A stretch of 64,000 nucleotides of DNA from Sporohalobacter salinus (lineage in GTDB: Bacteria > Bacillota > Halanaerobiia > Halobacteroidales > Acetohalobiaceae): assembly GCF_016908635.1 (NCBI RefSeq), contig NZ_JAFBEG010000002.1:1-64000 (forward strand), written 5' to 3'. Positions 1-7,173 of this stretch are shown here, one piece after another. The position numbers and the translations under genes were made by a program. Position 1 is the first letter of the stretch; the number at the start of each line of letters is the position of its first letter. The notes beneath the pieces are model-generated. The model ran no database searches. It had not been told where the DNA came from and worked only from the letters and a program-made list of their open reading frames with translations.

Positions 1-95
1 TCATAAGCATAAAATGCTCAAATAGGACTTCAAATCCGGCGGCGGGCCAGCCTTGAGCTGTCCGCGGTAGGTTCGATTCCTACACATTCCCGCCA
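1..95 (+). tRNA. selC: tRNA-Sec (UCA anticodon), 5' end outside the window
   Basis: This is the 3' two thirds or more of a selenocysteine tRNA. The anticodon loop CTTCAAA (TCA anticodon) lies near positions 28-34. A long variable arm follows, with paired GCGG/CCGC and CAGC/GCTG segments. The T arm GTAGGTTCGATTCCTAC comes next and the gene ends in a genomically encoded CCA at 93-95. The TCA anticodon with an extended variable arm is diagnostic of tRNA-Sec. The D arm (AGCATAAAATGCT) is visible but the 5' acceptor strand is cut off. It implies that the organism encodes selenoproteins, though none is evident in this window. Confidence 0.93.
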
Positions 96-171
96 AACGT
101 TTACTGTGATAGGATTTATAACTTCTTAAATAGCAACTCAAAATAGTAAATGAATATATGATTTTCTTTGA

Positions 172-220
172 ACTGTCTTACGGACTTTTTGATTAATTTT
201 AAAGTGGTCCGATGGACAGT
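172..220 (+). terminator. Hairpin downstream of tRNA-Sec
   Basis: ACTGTC and CGGAC on the left pair with GTCCG and GACAGT on the right, with a 3-nt internal loop (TTA/ATG) on each side. A TTTATTATTT run follows. It probably ends the tRNA-Sec transcript. Confidence 0.55.
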
Positions 221-331
221 CTTTATTATTTGGCAGTTTATTTTTGCTAATATTATAGTATTAAAAAATTAGATAGCAAAATTTTCTATTGTTATTGGGA
301 CTTTCTAATAAATTTTTCAGAAAAATATTAT

Positions 332-892
332 TTATTCTATTTCAATTAAAATTCTTGATTTTTCGTTATTAATTTCATCAGCCACATTCCATCCAGTAAT
401 TTGATAGATTCCAGGTTCTACTTGTTGACCTCTATTATTTTTTTGATTCCAATTTTCTTGATAGACTAAGGCTTCACTGGGAGCTAATTCAATGGTTTCA
501 ATTATTTGAGCAAATTTTCTATTTTGAGACCATTGCCATACTTGTTGCCCTAAACTACGAGCTATAAAATCTACGCGTTGGCTAGTACTATAAGTTAATT
601 CTATAGGTGAGTTACTAATATTTACTTTGATTAAATTTAGATTTACTATTTCACCTGATTGATAACTATTTTGATCAGTAAAGGATATTAGTAATAATCC
701 ATTTATTATTTGGTAATCAAAATTATTTACTTGTATCTTAATTTCTTCACCATCAGGGATTAGCAATATTTGTCCTACTTCCAAATAATCTGGATTTTCA
801 ATATCATTAATTTCAATTAAGTTTTGTATTGTAGTACCAAATTGATTTGAAATTTTGTAAAGAGTATCACCAGGCTTAACTCTATAAATCAT
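332..892 (-). CDS. LysM domain plus BsuPI-like domain protein
   Basis: This 186-residue protein starts directly with a LysM module (residues about 2-47: YRVKPGDTLYKISNQFGT and the closing VGQILLIPD). LysM modules bind peptidoglycan or spore cortex. Residues about 75-186 resemble the BsuPI family, an immunoglobulin-like fold named after a Bacillus intracellular proteinase inhibitor (QxVWQWSQNRKF, PGxYxITGW). There is no signal peptide, as in many spore-coat LysM proteins, which assemble from the mother-cell cytoplasm. A strong ribosome site (AGGGAGGAAAGAAT before ATG) fixes the start. A sigma-K-like promoter sits 30-60 bases upstream, supporting a spore envelope role. The domain calls are by eye; whether it inhibits a protease is unknown. 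Confidence 0.8.
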   Translation of the reverse strand: MIYRVKPGDTLYKISNQFGTTIQNLIEINDIENPDYLEVGQILLIPDGEEIKIQVNNFDYQIINGLLLISFTDQNSYQSGEIVNLNLIKVNISNSPIELTYSTSQRVDFIARSLGQQVWQWSQNRKFAQIIETIELAPSEALVYQENWNQKNNRGQQVEPGIYQITGWNVADEINNEKSRILIEIE

Positions 893-923
893 ATTCTTTC
901 CTCCCTTCTATTCCTTGTTTTGT

Positions 924-952
924 TATTATATTCAATTAGAATTTATTAAGTG
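924..952 (-). promoter_or_regulatory. Sigma-K-like promoter of the LysM-BsuPI gene
   Basis: On the minus strand a CAC box is followed after 17 bases by AATATAATA. This differs from CATANNNTA by one base (A for the first C). The spacing is the same as in the promoters of the island at 20.5-27.1 kb. Confidence 0.5.
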
Positions 953-1070
953 AAAATAATTTTTTATTGTGATTATTTTGTAATAGAAGGTTATGTAATG
1001 TCTCCAATGATTATTGGACAATGTGTTAGTTAATATTTTTAATAGTATTAAAAGGATAGAGTTTTATGAG

Positions 1071-1152
1071 GAAACATAATAAACTGCAATTTTGAATTTA
1101 AAATTACGGAGAATACCTCTTCAATTTCATACATATAAAATTTTATATGTAT
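1071..1152 (+). repeat. Direct repeat, copy A, ending in a perfect palindrome
   Basis: About 80 bases that recur in the same orientation at 3321-3398 with only a few differences (shared core GGAGAATACCTCTTCAATTT). The right end is a 24-base perfect AT-rich palindrome (ATACATATAAAA and its complement). In the other copy this palindrome sits just upstream of a ribosome binding site, so the element may be a gene leader. Here no gene follows. Confidence 0.8.
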
Positions 1153-1189
1153 GAACCTGTTAAGTAGTTAATAGTCAAGTTTTTCTTTG

Positions 1190-1280
1190 CTAATCAGTAT
1201 ATTTAATTCCTTCTACTTGAGCTGGAGTTAAGTTATTAAGTCCAGAATGTGGTCTGATGTAATTATAAAAGAGCATAAAC
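1190..1280 (-). pseudogene. C-terminal fragment of a DDE-type transposase
   Basis: The minus strand reads FMLFYNYIRPHSGLNNLTPA and a few more residues before a stop. This is the typical C-terminal end of rve/DDE transposases of the IS3 or IS6 type (YNxxRPHxxLNxxTPA). Everything upstream of these ~29 codons is missing, so this is a relic of an insertion sequence, not a functional element. Confidence 0.7.
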
Positions 1281-1506
1281 ATGGTAATTGGCAGAAGCAA
1301 AGGAATTAAATCCTCTGTGTTTTTTGGCTCAGCTTTTAAAGGTGCCAAAGAATGAATTAATGACATTATCTACAATCAAGATTTCTTTTTTTAATCATGA
1401 TGAAATATCTGTTGGTAATAATGATATTGTTGACCGTAAAGTTTATCTCCCAGATGATAAATAAATGATAGATGAAGTTGCTGATAAACTGGGATTAACA
1501 GATTAA
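1281..1506 (+). other. Degenerate coding debris
   Basis: The plus strand carries short open stretches broken by stops. One (AEAKELNPLCFLAQLLK, ~1283-1333) loosely resembles the C-terminal end of IS66-type transposases (LNPxxYLxxLL). Another (~1370-1505) reads VDRKVYLPDDK, a stop, then MIDEVADKLGLTD, and I do not recognise it. No ribosome site or intact gene is visible. The stretch lies between the copy-A repeat and the lipase and looks like an insertion graveyard. Confidence 0.4.
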
Positions 1507-1554
1507 TCGGAAATTCAGGGCCAACTGTTAGTACTAGTAGTTGTTAATAATTGG

Positions 1555-2814
1555 TTATTGGGTAGGTAGAGACATTAATCTATTACATAATTCACTATAA
1601 AATTTATATTCATTTACATTATCACCTTTTATTCCAATAATATCACAATGATCAACTGAATTTAATACAGGCATATGGTTCCATACTCCTGGTTCAAAAA
1701 CACTAGGTTCAGGTATATAATCCCAATTAATAATTTCAGAATGATCTGCTCCTATTTTGGGGCCGTTTTGGCTTATAGTATTTACAACTCCATCATTTGA
1801 CCACCAACTTTTGTCTATATTAGGTGAATCATGTCCCGTATAACTACCTATTACATAAGAATTTGGGTAAAACAAAGGATTCATAGCTGACACTTCAGGG
1901 ATTTTATGATCAGTAACTGGGCTAGTAGTAGTTGCTTCTGTAGTCCAAGAAAAATAGTACACATTGTCATGAGTTTTTACCCATTGATTTATTTTTTTGG
2001 CTCCTTTAGTACTTAAATCCCACAGAGCAATGTCTTTATTTTCTTTATTCCAAATTGAACTATTCCATACTTTGTCTGCATAATCAGAAAATGATTGTCC
2101 TGACTTTCTTTCTAACCCCCATTGATCAAGTTTAAAATCAAAAACTAAATTTTGACTGCCTCCTACAATTGCCCCTAAGGAACTAATAATGTCTTGAGCA
2201 AAAGAAATAATATGGTTACCTTCATTTGCAGCTGTTGTTCCATCATGAGGTGAAGAAATAGTTGTCACACTATGGACCCAACTATGATCTCCTTTAAATA
2301 ATGGTGATACATTACTATTGGTATTTGTTAGTTCTTCTACTCTTCCTTCTTCTAATAGTTGGACTAACATCCGAATTGTCTGTCCCCCCATACTGTGGCC
2401 AACTAGATGAATCTTATTCACCTTGCCAATTTTACTATTAATTTCTCCCCACTGAGGATATATTCCTGGATAAGTTCTTCCATATCTATCATGTCCATAC
2501 TTCTCTGCATGAGCCTTACCATAATCTACTGTTCCACCTTTGATATACGCATATAATTCACAAGCTCTATCCCAATTACTCGAAAAAGGACCAACTACAG
2601 CTGTCTTAACATTGTAACCTTCCTTAGATTTAAGCTCTTCTTGAAAATCACTAAATCCTCCCCAGTATTTAAAACCCAAAATTTCATCTCCACCCCAACC
2701 AGCAAATCCATGAACTAAAACTATCGGATAATCATTTCCTTTAGCCGCCACGACATTTAATGGTAGACATAATAATATTATACAAGCCAGCATAATTCCT
2801 GAAATTTTCTTCAT
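1555..2814 (-). CDS. Secreted lipase, family I.5-like (thermoalkaline lipase type)
   Basis: A 419-residue alpha/beta-hydrolase that should hydrolyse triacylglycerols outside the cell. Residues 1-24 form a signal peptide (MKKISG, hydrophobic core, VVAA). The oxyanion motif PIVLVHGFAGWGGDE is followed by the nucleophile elbow GHSMGG (Ser near 141). The acid appears in WWSNDGVVNT and the histidine in SVDHCDIIG. Residues that bind structural zinc in Geobacillus-type lipases are kept: NWDRACE, AHAEKYGHDR and DFKLDQWGL. I chose the internal ATG, with AGGGGG eight bases upstream, over an ATG 75 bases earlier that would spoil the signal peptide. Flanking insertion debris and direct repeats suggest a mobile or rearranged locus. 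Function is clear; the natural lipid is not. Confidence 0.92.
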   Translation of the reverse strand: MKKISGIMLACIILLCLPLNVVAAKGNDYPIVLVHGFAGWGGDEILGFKYWGGFSDFQEELKSKEGYNVKTAVVGPFSSNWDRACELYAYIKGGTVDYGKAHAEKYGHDRYGRTYPGIYPQWGEINSKIGKVNKIHLVGHSMGGQTIRMLVQLLEEGRVEELTNTNSNVSPLFKGDHSWVHSVTTISSPHDGTTAANEGNHIISFAQDIISSLGAIVGGSQNLVFDFKLDQWGLERKSGQSFSDYADKVWNSSIWNKENKDIALWDLSTKGAKKINQWVKTHDNVYYFSWTTEATTTSPVTDHKIPEVSAMNPLFYPNSYVIGSYTGHDSPNIDKSWWSNDGVVNTISQNGPKIGADHSEIINWDYIPEPSVFEPGVWNHMPVLNSVDHCDIIGIKGDNVNEYKFYSELCNRLMSLPTQ

Positions 2815-3320
2815 TTTAAAGCCCCCTAATATTTTTATCCAAGAAAAGGATTTCTTTCCTCTCCAGTAACTGAATGCTAGTACCACCATTTTATTTTTAT
2901 ATTACTATTTTTATGATTTTGCTTGGTTAATTATTCCATTTATATAATATTTTTTATTTTTGGGAGAGGAAATAAATTTTTAATTTCAGCTAACTTTGCA
3001 GAGCTACCTACTTCTTGTAAAGAATTGGCTGATTTGTCCTTCATAATTTCTCAATATCTTTCCTTTCCAGGTTAGCTTAACATCCTTTATAAATATATTC
3101 TTTTCTAAAATTATAAATTATTCGGTATTTGTATTTTTTAATAGAGAATTCAAGTTTTTACTTTACATTAACAGGTTGATCAATATTTCCATAAGTGGAT
3201 TTATTAACGCTTATATGAGGGAGTTTATCACCAATATCGGAGGTTTGAAATTGTTGATAAGGGTAAATTGATTTATTCTAGTTATTACTTCCTTAAGCTC
3301 TACTTTATTAAGGGGGGAAG
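2815..3320. other. Gene-free AT-rich interval
   Basis: I see no ribosome site followed by a sustained reading frame. Short stretches around 3195-3300 (plus strand) could be read as a decayed protein fragment, but they have no start or recognisable motif. Confidence 0.4.
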
Positions 3321-3398
3321 GAACATAATAACTGCAATTCTGAATTTGAAATTATGGAGAATACCTCTTCAATTTTATACATATAATTTTATATGTAT
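3321..3398 (+). repeat. Direct repeat, copy B: leader of the amidase gene
   Basis: Second copy of the ~80-base element at 1071-1152. Its terminal palindrome (ATACATATAA, TT, TTATATGTAT) ends about 16 bases before the start codon of the amidase gene, immediately before the TTTTGGAGGGG ribosome site. The position suits an operator or a leader hairpin. The two copies flank the lipase and the transposase fragment. Confidence 0.75.
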
Positions 3399-3414
3399 AT
3401 TTTGGAGGGGAAAT

Positions 3415-4535
3415 ATGATTATTTTAATTAAATCAAAGAGGAAAATGATATTATCAGCGGTTGTGGCCTGCTTAATAATTTGTGGTTCGGGAGTTTATTT
3501 ACATAATCTATTTACAGATGATTCTGCTGTACCTGTAAATGAAGACATAAAAGATACGTTAACTACAAAGGTACAACAAATATTTAAGATGCGGAATAAA
3601 GCCTTGCTAAAAGAAAAGATATGTTAGAAAGATTATACAGTAAAGAAACTAAAGCAAGATGGGCTTATGAGCATGAGCTTAAAAGAATGAAGTACCTACA
3701 TAAGTGGTCAGATAAACAAGGGATAGAATTTAAAGAAATTGAATCTCAAATTATTATAAACCGTATTAAAAAGAAGGAGAATGGATTTTCAGTAAATTTA
3801 TCTGTTTCTACAGAATATCAATATGTATATGAAGATACACCAGAGACATATAATTCTTTTAGAACTGGAAGTTATCATGTTTTAAACTTAGCCTTTCGAG
3901 AAGAAAGATTAGTTATTGCGAAGGAATGGTATAGAGATCCTTTTGCGGATTCTTTAAACTTAGAGACAATTGAAAACCAAAAGGTTAAAGAATTGATTCT
4001 TTCAGGAAAAGCTAAAGATTTATCAGATCTTGCTGAGAAAAGGGTAAAGGCTTTGGAGTATGTAGATCAATATTGTGGTGCTGCTAGCCCGCCTAAATAT
4101 GGTTTTAAATATAATGCTAAATATAAAAATTATAATTATCAAGGAGGAGACTGCACAAACTTTATTTCTCAAGTGTTATATGAAGCAGGTGGGTTTACAA
4201 AAAATCGTATCTGGAATTATAAACAGGGAAGTGGGAGTAAGGCTTGGGTAAATGCTCATGCTTTTAATAAATATATGCTTAATAGTGGTAGAGCTTCTTT
4301 AATTGCCCGCGGTACTTATGATGAGGTATTAGAAGCTTCTTATAAATTATTGCCTGGAGATTATATAGCTTACGAAAAGAAGGGAAAAGTTGCTCATGTA
4401 TCTATTGTTACTGGAATAGATTCCAAGGGATATATTTTAGTTAGCTCTCACAATGCAGATCGGTATAGAGTTCCCTGGGATTTAGGATGGAGTAATAAAG
4501 GAATAAAGTTTTGGATAGTGCGTGTTCATTATTAA
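3415..4535 (+). pseudogene. Membrane-anchored Amidase_6-type protein, broken by a one-base frameshift
   Basis: The first frame starts at ATG with a good ribosome site (GGAGGGGAAAT). It encodes a membrane anchor or signal segment (KMILSAVVACLIICGSGVYL) and reaches KALLKEKIC before TAG at 3625-3627. A -1 shift at AAG/ATA near 3618 gives KALLKEKDMLERLYSKETK and continues to a conserved C-terminal domain. That domain has the NlpC/P60-like Amidase_6 signature (GGDCTNFISQVLYEAGG with the catalytic Cys, VAHVSIVTG with the His). Such proteins probably act on peptidoglycan. The second frame alone has only a weak internal ATG. Real mutation, sequencing error and programmed slippage on AAAAGAAAAG are all possible. 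The two frames together give about 370 residues, close to family length. Confidence 0.8.
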
Positions 4536-4682
4536 TAGCACGGTCTCTTTAGCATCTAAAATATATAAGGTTATTTTGTTATGTAATGAGATAATTAATT
4601 TTGGGTTTTTGCAAATTTTATGAAAGTTAATTAAGTTATTTAAATTATTTTGGATAGTAGGAATTTAAAGGCTGCAATTTTA

Positions 4683-4710
4683 AAAGCCGTTCTCTCTAGA
4701 GAACGGCTTT
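4683..4710. terminator. Bidirectional terminator
   Basis: AAAGCCGTTCTCT and AGAGAACGGCTTT form a 13-bp perfect stem with a CT loop, followed by GTTGTTT. It lies between convergent genes (amidase on plus, LysM protein on minus). Confidence 0.85.
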
Positions 4711-4760
4711 GTTGTTTATAGTTAGAATTTTTTCATTTGGCAAGATTTATAATGATATAT

Positions 4761-5093
4761 TTAACGTAGAGAAACTGGAACTACTAATTTTTGACCAGGT
4801 TTAATTAAATCAGGATTAGAAATATAATTAAATTCTATAATAGTATCTATTTGTGTACCATATTCTTGGGCTATTGAATAAAGAGTATCATTAGGTTGGA
4901 CCGTATAAATAATAGCTTCTGGAGGAGATTCAGGGATAACAATCTTTTGTCCAACAGAAATAATATCTGGATCAGGAATAGAATTAAAAGCTAATATATT
5001 TGATACTGTTGTATTATATCTTTGAGCAATTTTAGATAAAGTATCCCTGGGTTTTACAGTATAGGGAAAAGTTCCTAATGGAGCAGTAGGCAT
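4761..5093 (-). CDS. Double LysM protein
   Basis: A 110-residue protein made of little more than two LysM modules. Repeat one is at about residues 9-53 (YTVKPRDTLSKIAQRYNTT to VGQKIVIPE) and repeat two at about 60-106 (YTVQPNDTLYSIAQEYGTQ to PGQKLVVPV). LysM modules bind N-acetylglucosamine-containing glycan. The short MPTAPLGTFP leader is not a signal peptide, so the protein is either cytosolic or enters the spore envelope from the mother cell. The ribosome site AGGGAGGAAATAAT fixes the start. A weak sigma-K-like promoter lies upstream and the related LysM-BsuPI gene is 4 kb away. Confidence 0.85.
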   Translation of the reverse strand: MPTAPLGTFPYTVKPRDTLSKIAQRYNTTVSNILAFNSIPDPDIISVGQKIVIPESPPEAIIYTVQPNDTLYSIAQEYGTQIDTIIEFNYISNPDLIKPGQKLVVPVSLR

Positions 5094-5133
5094 ATTATTT
5101 CCTCCCTTCTGAACCGAATTAAAGCTTCATTAA

Positions 5134-5163
5134 TATAATATTCATTATAGGGAGGAATAAGTG
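5134..5163 (-). promoter_or_regulatory. Possible sigma-K-like promoter of the double LysM gene
   Basis: A minus-strand CAC is followed after 18 bases by AATATTATA. The -10 box has one mismatch to CATANNNTA and the spacer is one base longer than in the sporulation island, so this is weaker than the others. Confidence 0.35.
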
Positions 5164-5316
5164 ATAGTGATTTTTTATATTTTTATACTTTTTGGAAATG
5201 GGACATTCATGTTTCTTGAGGAGAGAAAGGTTCAGGTTATATAGAATTAACAGTATAAAAATATGAAGACGTCATGGTGTTACAATGTAGTCAGATTTAT
5301 CAATTGTAAGATTTAA

Positions 5317-6090
5317 TTATGTTTTTAGATTTTTTATTTTAGTCTTGATTAAATCGCTTTTAATTTTGATTACTTTTGTAGTATCTTGTTTAACGGCAAT
5401 TTCTAAATCTTTGACTGCTTTATTTACTTCTTTTATCTTTTTCTTATTTTTGGTTTTAATTTTTACTTTTAGGTCTGATACTAAGTTCTTTAATTTATTG
5501 ATATCAGCTAACTTTTTATTCTTACTTTCATCTAACCAAGTTAGATAAACAATTTTCCTTGTATAAGCAATTATTTTCTTTTTTATTCCTATTTTGGCAT
5601 CGTATTTATTATATAGTTTAGCTAAATTCAAATGAAATTGATTAGCTTTCCAAAGAGAAATTAAAATTTTTTTCTGAGTGGCTACTTCAGTTAAGTCGTT
5701 TAATTTTTGTTCAATCTTATTTAGCTTTTTTCCATCAAGCTTACTTTCAGTTTCATAACTATTCCAGTCTTGGTGTATTTTCTTAATCTTTTTTTCAATT
5801 TTATTCCAAGTTTTTTCTTTCTTAGAAGGATTCTGTTTTTTATTTTTTTCTTTTTGCTTTTTTTTCTTTTGCTTCTCTTTTTTTTGCTTTTTTTTCTGAG
5901 TTTCTTTTTTTCTTTTTAAATAAAATTCTTCTAAATCGTTTATTGTTTGATTTGTATTAAGAACTACGCTAGTAAATTTAGATGGTATTTTGCTTTTCTT
6001 AGGTTTAGATTTAGGTTTTTGTTGACTACAACTTATGATTAACATAGAAATAATTGAAAGTAATATAATTAATTTAATTTTTTTTCTCAC
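5317..6090 (-). CDS. Lysine-rich lipoprotein of unknown function
   Basis: A 257-residue protein starting at GTG, preceded by AGGAG at eight bases; an upstream ATG is poorly placed. The N-terminus (VRKKIKLIILLSIISMLIISC) is a lipoprotein signal peptide with the lipobox IISC, so the mature protein should be lipid-anchored outside the membrane. It contains an almost pure Lys/Glu/Gln stretch (about residues 58-95, repeats of KKKQK and KEKQ). The remainder is strongly charged and probably helical or coiled-coil, with WLDESKNKK near the middle. I do not recognise a family. The low-complexity run is A/T homopolymer-rich in DNA and prone to slippage. Confidence 0.7.
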   Translation of the reverse strand: MRKKIKLIILLSIISMLIISCSQQKPKSKPKKSKIPSKFTSVVLNTNQTINDLEEFYLKRKKETQKKKQKKEKQKKKKQKEKNKKQNPSKKEKTWNKIEKKIKKIHQDWNSYETESKLDGKKLNKIEQKLNDLTEVATQKKILISLWKANQFHLNLAKLYNKYDAKIGIKKKIIAYTRKIVYLTWLDESKNKKLADINKLKNLVSDLKVKIKTKNKKKIKEVNKAVKDLEIAVKQDTTKVIKIKSDLIKTKIKNLKT

Positions 6091-6480
6091 ATTTGTCACT
6101 CCTAATAAACCATTTTTTCTATTATAAATCAAATCTATAATTGCTATTCAAAGCTTGAATCATTTGCAATGTATATAAATGAATATAAGCTATTTTTCAA
6201 GATTAATTATTAGTTAATGTGTTAACTAGAGTTTACATGGCTATATACATAGGATTGATAAAAATGCTAAACAGAGAATTAAAGAAGTTTTATGGATGTT
6301 TGAGTTAGTGCAAAGCTCAAAGATAAAGTGATTGTGCTAGTTTAGTATGGTTAATTGTTGATTTTTAATACAAACTATATTGTTTGTTTTCAGTTGTTTA
6401 TAATGATAAAATTGTATTTAAAAAGATAAAATGAAGTTTAAATTGTAAGTTGGCTGACTAATTAGGAGGGGAAAGATATC
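6091..6480. other. Upstream region of the two-component operon, no gene seen
   Basis: AT-rich, with no sustained frame carrying a ribosome site. Promoter-like TATAATGATAAAAT stretches near 6398-6412 could serve the response regulator gene, but no convincing -35 box is visible. Confidence 0.35.
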
Positions 6481-7173
6481 ATGCAAAATTCAATGATTTT
6501 AATTATAGATGATGATAAGAATATATGTCAAATATTAGAGGATTATCTTAAGTATGAAGGTTTTGAAACTGAAATAGCTTATACTGGAAAAGAAGGTTTG
6601 AAAAAAATTGAAGAGGAAAATCCTAATTTAATAATTTTAGATATTATGTTACCTGAAATGGATGGTTGGGAAGTTTGTCAGCAGTTGCGGCCAGAAAGTG
6701 ATATTCCTATATTGATGTTGAGTGCTAAGACTAAAGATACTGATAAAATTACTGGTTTGGAATTAGGGGCTGATGATTATGTTACTAAACCATTTAGTCC
6801 TAAAGAAGTAGTTTCAAGAGTAAAAGCAATTTTAAGAAGGGTCAAAGCAGATAAAGAAAAGGTTGCTGATAATATCTTGAATTTCTCTCAGCTTGTCATT
6901 AATAAGAAACATAGAACTGTAAAAGTTAATGGAGAAAATATTTCTTTAACTCCTAAAGAATTTAGTTTGTTATTAGCTTTAGCTTCTTCTCCTAGACAAG
7001 TATTTTCTAGAGAAAGTTTATTAAATAAGGTCTGGGGTTATGATTATTTTGGTGACATTAGAACTGTTGATACTCATATAAAATCTTTAAGAAATAAATT
7101 ACATAAGCCAGCTCAAGATTATATTAGAACTGTTTGGGGAGTTGGATATAAGTTTGAGGTGAAGAATGATTAG
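6481..7173 (+). CDS. OmpR-family response regulator (WalR/PhoP-like)
   Basis: A 230-residue DNA-binding regulator. The receiver domain (residues 1-118) has the acidic pair DDD near residue 11, the phosphorylated Asp in LIILDIMLPEMDG and the Lys in VTKPFSP. The C-terminal winged helix (about 130-227) has the family end motif RTVDTHIKSLRNKLHKP and VWGVGYKFE. The start has a strong AGGAGGGG site. It overlaps the following kinase gene by eight bases, so the two are co-translated. With an HtrA protease downstream and YycJ/HtrA/RlmH elsewhere in the window, a WalRK-type cell-wall control system is plausible. PhoP- or ResD-type identity cannot be excluded. Confidence 0.92.
   Translation: MQNSMILIIDDDKNICQILEDYLKYEGFETEIAYTGKEGLKKIEEENPNLIILDIMLPEMDGWEVCQQLRPESDIPILMLSAKTKDTDKITGLELGADDYVTKPFSPKEVVSRVKAILRRVKADKEKVADNILNFSQLVINKKHRTVKVNGENISLTPKEFSLLLALASSPRQVFSRESLLNKVWGYDYFGDIRTVDTHIKSLRNKLHKPAQDYIRTVWGVGYKFEVKND

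Noticed and set aside
3268-3627. Longer start of the amidase frame at 3268
   Set aside because: The first ~49 codons run through the repeat element and a decayed stretch; the ATG at 3415 has a strong ribosome site and starts the membrane anchor.
3600-3630. Selenocysteine readthrough of the amidase break
   Set aside because: The stop is TAG, not TGA, and the protein needs a frame change.
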